DNA from: a virus
Strand: one strand, 5' to 3'
DNA length: 26,599 nt
Virus record (IMG/VR): IMGVR_UViG_3300027852_000153
Coordinates: 1 to 26,599 of that record
In this document: in pieces, positions 7,807 through 15,840 of the stretch
How the letters are laid out: every line of letters begins with the position of its first letter
Numbering within the stretch: position 1 is the stretch's first letter
The notes under the pieces: model-generated
The model's database searches: none
Told to the model about the DNA's origin: nothing
The model's input: only the letters and a program-made list of their open reading frames with translations
Translations under genes and position numbers: made by a program

Positions 7807-9577
7807 GCGCGAGCTAATCCAGATCGTAGAGATTGACATAGAGAGATGCAGCCTGACCTATAGCAACTCGCCATGCACCGCCGTTCTGGGAACAACGGGC
7901 GTTCGTAAGTGCTATAACACATTTTTCACATGCCAAGACACTCCGAACTTTGACACAACGCCTGAAACGCTTCGTTTTGCCATGAACGTGGATGGACTGC
8001 CACGTGACGAGAGGATCTACCCATCCCTTGCCGCCCCTGTGACAACCAACCCCAGCGTGATAAATCTAGGCGGCGTGAGTGACAAGACCGGGCCGCTAGG
8101 CAAGCGCGCTCGAGTAACTGTTAGGCTGCAGGACTTCCAATATAGTGACATCTGGTTTGATCAATACCAATCAGAGCGCATTGATGGCACAGCACAGACT
8201 GACGAGGGCGGATATGACCCCGGCAAGCGCGGCACCTTCTTTGCAAAGCTAAGACGCCGGTTCCCATACTACGTCGGGCGTCCTTTGCGCGTTCTTGAGG
8301 GCGAGGTCGGGCAGGCTTTGTCAGCCATGCGGACAAGAAACTATGTCATATCTGAGTGGGAAGGGCCGGATGCGGCGGGCAACGTCACTATCATTGCTAA
8401 AGATGTTCTGGACCTAGCCGACAATAAGAAAGCGCTGGCTCCCGTCGCTTCAACGGGAAAGATCGCGGCTGACATTGCGGAAAGTGACCTATCTGTATTC
8501 GACCTAGAGCCAGCAGGCGTAGGGGCTGATTATGCGGCGTCTGGTCGGGCTTCGATGGGCTCTGAGGTGGTGACGTTCACTAGATCCACAGACACAATCA
8601 CATTGACCGGAAGGGCGCTGGACGGCACCGCAGGGGCGGCGCACAGCGCGGGCGACCTGTTTCAGGAGGCATTCAGGGTTGAGGGCGTGGCAATTGCCGA
8701 TGCAGTCTATGACCTCCTTGTCAATTATGCTGGCATTGATGCATCATTCATCACCCTGGCAGACTGGCAACTAGAGGGGGAGCGGTGGCTTGCAGGTTTT
8801 GACCTAACGGCCACAATCACGAAGCCCACAGGCGTTACCAGTCTCATTGGCGAGATTTCACAGATGGGCGTAATGTTCTGGTGGGATGATGTAAATCAGA
8901 AGATATTAATGCGGGCCAATCGCCCTCTAGATGTTGGGGAGGTTGCGCCTAGCCTATCTGATAGCAGCACTTTTATAGAGAAGACCATACAAAATAAGGA
9001 TCTGCACGAAGAGAGGATCAGTCGAGTTTTGTTGTGGCATGGTCAGCTTGATGTATCTGGGAGCGCAGTCGACGGAAACAATTTCCGGCGAGTATCGGTG
9101 GCGATTGATGCAGAGGCCGAAAGCGCTGATGAGTACAACCAGGTACAGACGAAAGAAATATTCAACCGGTGGCTTGGGGACGGTGACAATAGCATTGCCG
9201 ACCCAGTTTCTTCGCGACTGCGTAACAGATACCGGAACACTCCCCAGCAGATCACATTCACATATGACGTAAAGGATGATGCGAACGTCACCCTTGGAAG
9301 CCCTGCGGAGATCACTAGCCGCGTTTTGACCGATGATACAGGCAACGCTCTGGCGACACAGATGCAAATTACGTCTGTAGAGGAGACAACCCCAGGCAGC
9401 CGACTTAGGGCAACAGCGCAGAGCTATCAATTTGACAAGAGATATGGTTTTATAACAGAAAATAGCCGTTCGGATTATGCGGCATCTACTGACGACGAGA
9501 AGGCGCAAGGAACCTATGTTGTTGACGAGGGGACGCTAGTCTTCGGCGACGGTTCCGGCCCGTATTTGATGTTCTAA
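7793..9577 (+). CDS. Tail-tip hub protein, 594 aa, four-cysteine N-terminus
   Basis: Large tail protein of a type common in alpha- and gammaproteobacterial siphophages. The N-terminus carries IVEIDIERCSLTYSNSPCTA, then a GVRKCYNTFFTCQDTPNFD block: four cysteines with conserved spacing, possibly a metal or disulphide site. GKRARVTVRLQDFQYSD and TFFAKLRRRFPYYVGRPLRV follow, then a long beta-rich body to about residue 560. It probably forms the baseplate hub under the tape measure. The start overlaps the previous gene by 14 nt. Family pattern recognised, precise function inferred from place and size. Confidence 0.72.
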   Translation: MTNLKRELIQIVEIDIERCSLTYSNSPCTAVLGTTGVRKCYNTFFTCQDTPNFDTTPETLRFAMNVDGLPRDERIYPSLAAPVTTNPSVINLGGVSDKTGPLGKRARVTVRLQDFQYSDIWFDQYQSERIDGTAQTDEGGYDPGKRGTFFAKLRRRFPYYVGRPLRVLEGEVGQALSAMRTRNYVISEWEGPDAAGNVTIIAKDVLDLADNKKALAPVASTGKIAADIAESDLSVFDLEPAGVGADYAASGRASMGSEVVTFTRSTDTITLTGRALDGTAGAAHSAGDLFQEAFRVEGVAIADAVYDLLVNYAGIDASFITLADWQLEGERWLAGFDLTATITKPTGVTSLIGEISQMGVMFWWDDVNQKILMRANRPLDVGEVAPSLSDSSTFIEKTIQNKDLHEERISRVLLWHGQLDVSGSAVDGNNFRRVSVAIDAEAESADEYNQVQTKEIFNRWLGDGDNSIADPVSSRLRNRYRNTPQQITFTYDVKDDANVTLGSPAEITSRVLTDDTGNALATQMQITSVEETTPGSRLRATAQSYQFDKRYGFITENSRSDYAASTDDEKAQGTYVVDEGTLVFGDGSGPYLMF

Positions 9578-9586
9578 GGGAATGAC

Positions 9587-10153
9587 ATGACGACATATAG
9601 AGCCATAGCATCGACTGAGGTGGACCCGGATAGCCCGGTTACTGCAACATTAATGGAAGCCCTCACTGACAACCCTACAGCAATATCTGAGGGGGCCAGC
9701 GGGGCACCATACTTGGGTTCGGCTCCGCATCCTTACGATGGTGTAACTGTTGGCGACGGGAACGACGGACTGCTGTATGATTTCGCTGTTGATGGGGCTG
9801 TTGCGTCCGTCCAAACTCCAAACTTTGAAAGCGGGTATAAATATACGATCAGAGTTGTTAACTCTAGCCATGCGGTCGCATCAAACCAGGACCTTGAAAT
9901 AGAATGGTTTGAGACAGGGCCAACCCTTTTAGGGACAAGTACGCTTGTAGCGGCGGCAGTGTCAGCAGTAACGGCGGGCAGGGCTTCAGCCGACATGTAC
10001 GCGGATGATTTCAGTTTGTCATTCCCCAGCACAATCGCGTCACAAGCGGTTAGGCCGGTTCTATATGGGGTAGTGCAGTACAGTCTAGGCGCGAATTTTG
10101 ACGCAGGTAAAATATACATGTTCCGAGAACTTGACTATTCGGCTCTCCTGTGA
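9587..10153 (+). CDS. Hypothetical tail protein, 188 aa (TEVDPDSPVT type)
   Basis: The N-terminus, MTTYRAIASTEVDPDSPVTA followed by LMEALTDNPTAISEGASGAP, is a block I associate with small tail-fibre-region proteins of alphaproteobacterial phages. The rest is beta-rich (YKYTIRVVNSSHAVASNQ, DLEIEWFETGPTLLGTST). There is no enzyme motif, signal peptide or membrane segment. It lies between the hub gene and other tail genes, 9 nt after the hub stop. A receptor-side or baseplate accessory role is inferred. Confidence 0.65.
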   Translation: MTTYRAIASTEVDPDSPVTATLMEALTDNPTAISEGASGAPYLGSAPHPYDGVTVGDGNDGLLYDFAVDGAVASVQTPNFESGYKYTIRVVNSSHAVASNQDLEIEWFETGPTLLGTSTLVAAAVSAVTAGRASADMYADDFSLSFPSTIASQAVRPVLYGVVQYSLGANFDAGKIYMFRELDYSALL

Positions 10154-10162
10154 AGTTAGGAA

Positions 10163-10537
10163 ATGATGAAAATGACTGATATTTTTAAGCTGGTAGTCGG
10201 GTCAGACGGAAAACGAAACAAAGTGCAAATGAGCACTGAGGAACTTGAATCAATCGCAAGCCTTAAGCCTGATCTTATCACAGTGGACCAGGTGAATGAT
10301 GAAGCGCAACGGCGCATTTATGCCGTAATGCCACAGCACAGGCAAGCCAACCTTACGGCGCGCGCCGTAATCTTGGCCGCTAAGGGTTCGATCAATTGGA
10401 CAGAAGCCGAGGTTGCGGAATGGGCGGCGGGTTTGGCTCAATGGGTGGTTATCGATACCCTTCGAGGCCATTCAAACGACTTGAACTTGATGGACCCGAT
10501 TCCGCAGGATTACGCAGATGATAAGTGGTGGCAGTAA
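10163..10537 (+). CDS. Hypothetical tail-region protein, 124 aa
   Basis: Soluble, mainly helical protein. The segment DEAQRRIYAVMPQHRQANLT, then WTEAEVAEWAAGLAQWVVID, resembles the C-terminal parts of small phage tail-assembly proteins, but I cannot name the family. Three in-frame ATGs lie close together (10163, 10166, 10172). The TTAGGA site at 10156-10161 is best spaced for the third, so the real protein may be 121 aa. It ends the second chain of structural genes before a 63-nt gap with a promoter motif. Confidence 0.6.
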   Translation: MMKMTDIFKLVVGSDGKRNKVQMSTEELESIASLKPDLITVDQVNDEAQRRIYAVMPQHRQANLTARAVILAAKGSINWTEAEVAEWAAGLAQWVVIDTLRGHSNDLNLMDPIPQDYADDKWWQ

Positions 10538-10570
10538 CGACGTAGCGGCCTATACCATCAGTGGATTATC

Positions 10571-10584
10571 TGTTATAACATAAC
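10571..10584 (+). promoter_or_regulatory. Promoter candidate, extended -10 motif
   Basis: TGTTATAACATAAC differs at one base from the motif at 4208-4221. It again sits in an intergenic gap, 16 nt before the next start codon at 10601, with -10 hexamer TATAAC at 10574-10579 preceded by TG-T. No good -35 box is seen at 17 nt, which extended -10 promoters do not need. A purine-rich ribosome site (AAAGAGGGC) precedes the ATG. Confidence 0.5.
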
Positions 10585-10600
10585 GAACAAAGAGGGCATC

Positions 10601-11320
10601 ATGGGTACGAAGGCACAGCTTGAATATCAGATAGTCGAATTGAAACAGTCCAACCGGACGCTTGCCCAGGTGCGTAAAGATCTGAAGCTTGAGCAAATCA
10701 AGTGTGCTGGCTTGCGGCTTCAGGTTGTTAAGGCGAATGAGGCGTCCAGTCGCGCTCAAGGGTTGGCTATGGATAGAGCTGATTCTCGTTCCGAGGCGGC
10801 GTCATTAAAGTCGAAGCTGGCGACTGCTGTGGATTGGCATCAACGTTACGTAACCGAGGCAGGCCCGCTGAAGTCTGAAAATGAGGCATTAAAGTCGAAG
10901 CTGGCGACGGCATTAAGGACGCATCAAGCCGATGCGGTTTCTGTTGCAGATCTAAAGGCCGAGGCGGCGTCATTAAAGTCGAAGCTGGCGACGGCATTAA
11001 GGACGCATCAAGCCGATGCGGTTTCTGTTGCAGATCTAAAGGCCGAGGTCACGGTATTAAAATCGAAGCTGGAGGCGGTGAGTAAAGAAAGAAAAGGGCT
11101 TTTGTCTGATGTTGAGTTGCTAAGTGCTGCCCTTGCGCACTCGGTTCGGGGGGAGTCTTCCAAGATAGCTGCGGCTGCTAAGGAAAGCGCAGATCTTAGA
11201 TCCGAGGTCACGTCATTAAAGTCGAAGCTGGCGGCGGTTGGTTCAAGGTCTGGTAGCTCCGTTATTGCGGGGCTAAAGGCGGAGGTTTCCAGACTAAACC
11301 GGGAGCTTGCGGCAAAATGA
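10601..11320 (+). CDS. Repetitive coiled-coil protein, 239 aa
   Basis: No named family. Nearly the whole protein is a predicted coiled coil with repeated ASLKSKLATA heptads followed by LRTHQADAVSVADLKAE. Copies of [AV]xLKSKL occur at about residues 67, 95, 123, 150 and 203, and one 28-residue unit is repeated almost exactly. No signal peptide or transmembrane segment. It has its own promoter motif and lies between tail-tip genes and the fibre, and its stop overlaps the next ATG. It may be a rod or spacer in the tail fibre complex, or a chaperone; both are guesses from shape and position. Confidence 0.7.
   Translation: MGTKAQLEYQIVELKQSNRTLAQVRKDLKLEQIKCAGLRLQVVKANEASSRAQGLAMDRADSRSEAASLKSKLATAVDWHQRYVTEAGPLKSENEALKSKLATALRTHQADAVSVADLKAEAASLKSKLATALRTHQADAVSVADLKAEVTVLKSKLEAVSKERKGLLSDVELLSAALAHSVRGESSKIAAAAKESADLRSEVTSLKSKLAAVGSRSGSSVIAGLKAEVSRLNRELAAK
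10887..11048 (+). repeat. 84-bp tandem duplication inside the coiled-coil gene
   Basis: The unit beginning CATTAAAGTCGAAGCTGGCG at 10887 is repeated from 10971; the two copies are identical over 78 bp (10887-10964 and 10971-11048). The period of 84 bp equals 28 codons or four heptads, so the coiled-coil register is kept. Shorter diverged copies of the first 20 bp occur at about 10803, 11053 and 11214. Confidence 0.95.
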
Positions 11321-11769
11321 GCCTAGCTCTTCCAAGCCGAATAGTCCTGTCATCTTCCGTGTCTAAGCCGGTATGCACAGAGGCAATAGCTGTAGATGAT
11401 TTGCAAATAGTTAGGGTAGACACAATGGCCTGCTGCGTTAAGAAGATGAACCTTTGCATTGCGCAAAACTCAGATAAAACATTTCAATTCCAAGACACAA
11501 CAGACGTTGATTTCAGTACCGCTACAGAGGTTAATTTCGACATCTGGGAAAGTATAAACGGGGCATCTGTCCTGAGTAAGAGCTTGACGGGCGGAGACAT
11601 CACTGTTGCGAGCCCTAACGTGCTCCAGATGGCAATCACCGACACCGAAAGCGGCGCTATGTCCGCAACGCGAAAATATTGCGAATTGTGGGTAACGGTT
11701 TCCGGCGGGGATCGGTTCCCGGCTGGGGCTGGTGTGTTCCGGGTCATAGATACAAGGAAGTTTGACTAA
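11317..11769 (+). CDS. Baseplate/fibre-adaptor-like protein, 150 aa
   Basis: The portion from MNLCIAQNSDKTFQFQDTTD to the end has the layout of the N-terminal domain of BppU-type baseplate proteins: a K-T-F-x-F-Q-D start, ATEVNFDIWESINGASVL, and a final strand ending WVTVSGGDRFPAGAGVFRV. It may link the fibre to the tail tip. The ATG at 11317 overlaps the previous stop. A shorter start at 11425 (MACCVKK) would remove a non-conserved N-terminus of 36 residues and cannot be excluded. Family resemblance is moderate. Confidence 0.62.
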   Translation: MSLALPSRIVLSSSVSKPVCTEAIAVDDLQIVRVDTMACCVKKMNLCIAQNSDKTFQFQDTTDVDFSTATEVNFDIWESINGASVLSKSLTGGDITVASPNVLQMAITDTESGAMSATRKYCELWVTVSGGDRFPAGAGVFRVIDTRKFD

Positions 11770-14075
11770 TGGCACTAGTAGGGTACAGAAATTGGGCGGT
11801 AACTGACGCGGGTGATACCATTGGGGCGTCGGCTGTTGAGGTTCGGAGAAAGTCGGATAACTCCCTGGCGGATCTGTTTACTGACGCGGGCGGCGGGACT
11901 GGTGTCGTTAACCCATTCACGGCTGACGCAGACGGGTCATTTGAGTTTTATGCTGACGGAGGACTATATGACCTCCTCGTCGGGACTGGCCCCTCGCAGG
12001 AAACAACGCCTCTCAGCCTAATCGACGCGGACGGGAATATTGCATTTGCCTCTAGGGCGGATGCCGAGGCATGGCGGGCAACAGGGGGAACGCTGGACGA
12101 CGGCCAAAGCTTCTCAGCCGATGGCTTGATGTACAAGTGGGAGGCGGGATCAACATTATTGCCGGGGCTGCCTGATATTGTCGCGATAGATCCCACCGTG
12201 CCACATTTCATGCTGTCTACAGACGTGGACTCAGGAAACGCGGCATTCATTGCCATTGCAGCGGGCTTGACGGGTGTTCATATTGATTTGGAAGGTGCCA
12301 CCTATGAAGCGGACACTATGCCAAGCACGAACTTTTTCTACAACGGCTACATTACACACACCACTGACGGCTATACTTTCGACGCGAATAGAAGCAGGTT
12401 TGGTCGGGTCCAAAATTCACAGGTTGCTTTAGGGCGGGATTGCGGTACAGCGTGGCCGAACTGGCCAAAGGACAATATACAAGCAACATCCGACACAGTA
12501 GCCATAGGGTCGCAGTGCCTTTCCGCGCAGACAACAGGCCGGAATAGTATTGCGATAGGTAATAAAAACCTAGAAAAATCGGTAGCGTCTCAGCACAATA
12601 TCGGGATTGGTCTTAACTCCGTACGGTGGGCCAATAATACTGACAGTTTCGCCACCGACGAAGGAACTAGAAATGTAGGGCTTGGATCGACAACGCTGGC
12701 ATTCGTTGAGGGAGGGGCTAGAAATGTTGCCGTAGGCCGGAACAGCGGGCAAACAGTCATGGGGACAGGTAACAGCTCATTTGGCCCTACCGCTAACGGT
12801 GGATACGCTCCGACGACTTGGGACGGTAACAACATCCACAACAGCAGTCCTCTAACGGCTGATTATGGGGTTGGGGTTGGGTTTCAAGCAGGGCAGTTTT
12901 CCAATAAAGATTACAATATCTGCATGGGGTATCAGGCAGGTCAAAACGCTGGCCTTAACGAGTTGCTTGCCATCGGTAAGGGTGCCGGGAAAAACATCGG
13001 CAGCACTCAGGGGTGCAACGGAAATACACTTGTAACCGGGGCCTCCCTGAACGGCACATACGTTGTTAGTGCCTCTACGATCGGCCACAAAGCTACCTGC
13101 ACTCTGACTTCCCACGGCCTGTCAGACGGGTTTGTTGTCTACGTCACAATGACACCGACGGCAGAGTCCGCATATGCTGAACACCGGATGGTAGTTAGCG
13201 GGGCGACTGCAAACACATTCGTTCTTGAGAACAAGTATTGCGACGACGAACCTACAACTCTCGTCGGTGCGTTTGCCATTACGGAATACATCAACAACAC
13301 ACCAGCAACCGTTACCGCAGGAAATCTTGCTATCGGCTTGGGCGCTATGGATAACACAGTTGCGCCGGGACAGTACAACACAACGGTTGGCACTAATTCC
13401 TTGCAAGATGTCACTGGCCAATTTAACAGCGCCTTCGGATACCGGGCGTTGCAGGACGTAACCACAGGGGACGAAAACACAGGGCTTGGTAAGGACGCGG
13501 GGCGGAACATCACAACCGGGTCTGGAAATACTGCTGTGGGCAAAGGGGCGTTGCCCGGCATTGTCACGGCAGACGATAACACCGCGCTAGGAATTGGGGC
13601 TCTTGCTGGGTTAGTTACTTATACAAACAGTACGGGCGTTGGCGCTAATGCAGTTGTTGCCGGGAGCAACGAAGTACAGCTTGGGGACAGCGCCACCACA
13701 ACCTACGCCTATGGCGCAGTTCAGAACCGGTCGGATGAACGGGATAAAGCGGACATCCAGGACACTATTCTCGGACTGACGTTTATCAATAGCCTGCGCC
13801 CTGTTGATTTCAGGTGGGATTACCGGGAAGACTATGACAGCGAGAAAGACGGGTCGAAGAAGCGCACCCGCTTCCATCACGGGCTAATTGCGCAAGAGTT
13901 GCGCGATACCATGACCTCGCTTGGCGTGGACTTTGGGGGCTTCCAGGATCACGCTATAGGCGGCGGCGAGGATGTGCTAACGGTGGGTTATGAGGAGTTG
14001 ATAGGACCGCTAATCAAGGCGATCCAACAGCTATCCTCTCGCGTTGAGGAACTGGAAAATACCAATTCAAATTAA
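11769..14075 (+). CDS. Tail fibre/spike with C-terminal S74 self-cleaving chaperone domain
   Basis: 768-aa receptor-binding candidate. Residues 1-110 look like the attachment domain of spike proteins (YRNWAVTDAGDTIGASAVEV onward). From about 230 to 640 there are many short repeats of the type N-S-[IV]-A-[IV]-G and NTAVGKGAL, as in trimeric YadA-like beta-rolls. The C-terminal domain is a peptidase S74 intramolecular chaperone: NRSDERDKADI with Ser655 and Lys660 (spaced five, as in the endosialidase family), LRPVDFRW, HHGLIAQEL, and a final coiled coil ending LSSRVEELEN. Cleavage before Ser655 would release about 114 residues after trimer folding. Confidence 0.85.
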   Translation: MALVGYRNWAVTDAGDTIGASAVEVRRKSDNSLADLFTDAGGGTGVVNPFTADADGSFEFYADGGLYDLLVGTGPSQETTPLSLIDADGNIAFASRADAEAWRATGGTLDDGQSFSADGLMYKWEAGSTLLPGLPDIVAIDPTVPHFMLSTDVDSGNAAFIAIAAGLTGVHIDLEGATYEADTMPSTNFFYNGYITHTTDGYTFDANRSRFGRVQNSQVALGRDCGTAWPNWPKDNIQATSDTVAIGSQCLSAQTTGRNSIAIGNKNLEKSVASQHNIGIGLNSVRWANNTDSFATDEGTRNVGLGSTTLAFVEGGARNVAVGRNSGQTVMGTGNSSFGPTANGGYAPTTWDGNNIHNSSPLTADYGVGVGFQAGQFSNKDYNICMGYQAGQNAGLNELLAIGKGAGKNIGSTQGCNGNTLVTGASLNGTYVVSASTIGHKATCTLTSHGLSDGFVVYVTMTPTAESAYAEHRMVVSGATANTFVLENKYCDDEPTTLVGAFAITEYINNTPATVTAGNLAIGLGAMDNTVAPGQYNTTVGTNSLQDVTGQFNSAFGYRALQDVTTGDENTGLGKDAGRNITTGSGNTAVGKGALPGIVTADDNTALGIGALAGLVTYTNSTGVGANAVVAGSNEVQLGDSATTTYAYGAVQNRSDERDKADIQDTILGLTFINSLRPVDFRWDYREDYDSEKDGSKKRTRFHHGLIAQELRDTMTSLGVDFGGFQDHAIGGGEDVLTVGYEELIGPLIKAIQQLSSRVEELENTNSN

Positions 14076-14114
14076 CGACAGCCCGACCCAGGGCACAATG
14101 CAAGAGGTGCTTTA

Positions 14115-14309
14115 GTGACTGATAATTCAGACAGCCGACTATCGGTCCTTGAAACCGAGATGAAGAACGAGCGCAAAAACCGTGAGGATCTGGAGGCCAG
14201 GCTGGTGACGAGGATCGTGAAAACAGAAACGAACATTAGAAACGGCGTTTTTGCGGTTGTCGGTCTGCTGGTCAAATCAGCATTTGACTGGCTCAAGGGG
14301 GGCATGTGA
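14115..14309 (+). CDS. Small coiled-coil membrane protein, holin or XhlA-like candidate, 64 aa
   Basis: GTG start at 14115 after an AAGAGGTG ribosome site. Residues 1-43 form a charged coiled coil (SRLSVLETEMKNERKNREDL), followed by a weak hydrophobic helix (GVFAVVGLLVKSAFDWL). The arrangement is that of the XhlA type of cell-lysis accessory proteins or a class III holin. It is the first gene after the fibre and shortly before the endolysin, which supports a lysis role. The stop overlaps the next start by one base. The exact role is uncertain. Confidence 0.55.
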   Translation: MTDNSDSRLSVLETEMKNERKNREDLEARLVTRIVKTETNIRNGVFAVVGLLVKSAFDWLKGGM

Positions 14310-14728
14310 TGCACAATGCAATTGCAACCTGCATTACTGTGACGTCACTCAGTTTTGCTGCGTTGTCTGGCATCGGGACAGTTTCCAAATATGCCCAAGG
14401 CGATGCTATCTATGGCTATGCAACCAGATCCACACCTGTGCATCCAGGCGAGGTTGTGACTATAGAGTGGCACTTAACAAAATTAGTTGACTGCCCTGGC
14501 GAGTTTAGCCGGGTGTGGATTGGTCCTAACGGCTTTCGTGTCGTGGAATCGCAGCGCCATTCGTCAATTCCGATGAGCCCGAGTGAACAGATCTACAGGA
14601 TACCAACTGAGATCCCGACATTGGCCCCCATTGGAAATCTTGAGCTTTATATTGAGGGCGAATATGATTGCGCCTCTGGGGTTCGGTATTATTCCATCGG
14701 CCCTGTCAATCTGATCGTGGAGGAATAG
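14309..14728 (+). CDS. Hypothetical lysis-region protein, 139 aa
   Basis: Unnamed family that I associate with phage lysis regions. It starts MHNAIATCITVTSLSFAALS, a hydrophobic N-terminus that could be a signal or anchor, then GDAIYGYATRSTPVHPGEVV and IEWHLTKLVDCPGEFSRVWI, a beta-sandwich-like domain with two cysteines (in CPGE and DCASG). A GTG lies one codon earlier (14306), but the ATG at 14309 overlaps the preceding TGA and is the simpler start. The predicted location is envelope or periplasm; no enzyme motif is visible. Confidence 0.6.
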   Translation: MHNAIATCITVTSLSFAALSGIGTVSKYAQGDAIYGYATRSTPVHPGEVVTIEWHLTKLVDCPGEFSRVWIGPNGFRVVESQRHSSIPMSPSEQIYRIPTEIPTLAPIGNLELYIEGEYDCASGVRYYSIGPVNLIVEE

Positions 14729-14733
14729 ACCGG

Positions 14734-15282
14734 ATGAGGCACATCAACGAATTGATCATTCACTGCACCGCAACCCGTCCCGAGTGGATGGCCGAGAAAT
14801 CAGGGTGGGCCAAGCGCGATGAGATCCGCAACTGGCACCTTGCGCGGGGCTGGAATGATATCGGATACCATGATTTGATCGACCGAGACGGGTCTATTAT
14901 TGTTGGCCGGCCAATTAACGTGATCGGGGCGCACTGCAAGGGGCACAACGCGGGAACCATTGGTGTTAGCCTGTTGGGCGGGCATGGGTCATCTGAGAAT
15001 GACGCCTTTGCAGATAATTTTACCGCAGAACAAGACACTGCTTTGCGCAAGTATATCGAGCTGAAGCGGATGGAATACCCAAGCATAACCAAGGTATCAG
15101 GGCACAACGAATACGCGGCCAAAGCCTGTCCTGGCTTTCGTGTTGCTGAGTGGATCGGGGAATCGCCCATTGTGCGAACCCCGGAAGCGATTCAGGTCCA
15201 CCACGAAGAGGCAGAACCACAGGGCATCATTGCCGCAATCATGGCATTCATTGCCGCGCTATTCGGAGGAAAGAAAGCATGA
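14734..15282 (+). CDS. Endolysin: T7 lysozyme-type N-acetylmuramoyl-L-alanine amidase
   Basis: Zinc amidase that cuts the bond between MurNAc and L-Ala of the cell wall. Ligands and catalytic residues fall at the places seen in T7 lysozyme: His10 (LIIHCTATRP), Tyr45 (DIGYHDLI), His124 (VSGHNEY), Lys130 and Cys132 (AKACPGF). IGAHCKGHNAGTIGVSLLGG is also typical. The ATG at 14734 begins exactly at the conserved MRHINELIIH; a longer upstream frame is unlikely. At 182 aa it is longer than T7 lysozyme (151) because of a C-terminal tail with a hydrophobic IIAAIMAFIAALFGGKK segment, perhaps a membrane anchor. Confidence 0.93.
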   Translation: MRHINELIIHCTATRPEWMAEKSGWAKRDEIRNWHLARGWNDIGYHDLIDRDGSIIVGRPINVIGAHCKGHNAGTIGVSLLGGHGSSENDAFADNFTAEQDTALRKYIELKRMEYPSITKVSGHNEYAAKACPGFRVAEWIGESPIVRTPEAIQVHHEEAEPQGIIAAIMAFIAALFGGKKA

Positions 15283-15467
15283 AAACCAAAATCAACCATC
15301 CCGCCCTATCCAAAATTAACGCAGCGGCGGGCCTCATGCTGGCGGTTGGCGTTGCCAATACTGCCGGATGGATTCCCGCAGACTACCAAACCCATGCACT
15401 CAGCGCGGCGACACTGGTAGGGCCTGCGGTGATTGTTCTATGGCGCACTTGGTTCACGGCTCCCTGA
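15279..15467 (+). CDS. Holin candidate, 62 aa
   Basis: The ATG at 15279 overlaps the endolysin stop (ATGA) and is preceded by GGAGGA at a good distance. The protein has two hydrophobic stretches, about residues 13-32 (INAAAGLMLAVGVANTAGWI) and 41-59 (LSAATLVGPAVIVLWRTWF), and a basic N-terminus (MKTKINH). Size, two membrane segments and position between endolysin and spanins fit a class II holin. No sequence family is claimed. The 64-aa gene at 14115 is the competing holin candidate. Confidence 0.7.
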   Translation: MKTKINHPALSKINAAAGLMLAVGVANTAGWIPADYQTHALSAATLVGPAVIVLWRTWFTAP

Positions 15468-15715
15468 TGTTCTGGCTGAAACTCCTCACAAGCAAGCTAG
15501 GGCGCGGCATTGCGCTTGCTGGGGCCGCTCTACTGGCAATTGTGACCTTTGGGGCGCTGAAGAAGAAACAGGGCCGCACAGAGGCCGAAACCGATGCGCT
15601 GCGTGATGGTGCTGAGAGACAGGAGAAGGGCCGCAATGCTGTACAAGATTTGCGCGATGCTGACCGTGACGAGCTTGATAGCCAGTTGCGAGACAACGAC
15701 AGCGATTGGAAATAG
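15467..15715 (+). CDS. Inner-membrane spanin (Rz-like), 82 aa
   Basis: Starts in an overlap with the holin candidate (TGATG). Residues 14-31 (IALAGAALLAIVTFGALK) form one N-terminal membrane anchor, followed by a highly charged helix (TEAETDALRDGAERQEKGRN) running to the end: the architecture of an Rz-type i-spanin that crosses the periplasm as a coiled coil. It is shorter than lambda Rz (about 150 aa). The o-spanin gene starts inside it in the +1 frame, the classic Rz/Rz1 layout. Confidence 0.82.
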   Translation: MFWLKLLTSKLGRGIALAGAALLAIVTFGALKKKQGRTEAETDALRDGAERQEKGRNAVQDLRDADRDELDSQLRDNDSDWK

Positions 15716-15836
15716 CGGCTGCGTTGCCTACGGGGAAGCCAGGACGACAATTCCCCGTGACACTGGTTCGCTAGATGATACGTGGATGCGCTGGATCGTT
15801 ACGACTGACACCCGCATGACTGCTGTTTGCCGCTAG
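15636..15836 (+). CDS. Outer-membrane spanin lipoprotein (Rz1-like), 66 aa
   Basis: ATG at 15636 within the i-spanin gene, frame +1. MLYKICAMLTVTSLIASC is a lipoprotein signal with lipobox I-A-S-C, so Cys18 should be lipidated after cleavage. The mature part (about 49 aa) ends TTDTRMTAVCR. AAGGG lies just before the start. Partner of the i-spanin in joining the membranes at lysis. The frame is open farther upstream (to 15594), but that extension has no signal character. Confidence 0.8.
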   Translation: MLYKICAMLTVTSLIASCETTTAIGNSGCVAYGEARTTIPRDTGSLDDTWMRWIVTTDTRMTAVCR

Positions 15837-15840
15837 GGCT

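Noticed and set aside
8954-9508. Leftward open frame of 184 residues opposite the hub gene
   Set aside because: Antisense to a well-supported tail gene, cysteine- and serine-rich without domain pattern, and no ribosome site or neighbouring gene on that strand.
10767-10997. Repeats with regular spacing as a CRISPR array, and a repetitive antisense frame (SPASTLM units)
   Set aside because: The repeats are within a coding coiled coil, have an 84-bp period equal to 28 codons and no unique spacers; the antisense frame simply mirrors them.
13139-13582. Leftward open frame of 147 residues inside the fibre gene
   Set aside because: Antisense to the repeat region of the fibre; its open length follows from the repeated glycine-rich codons of the + strand.
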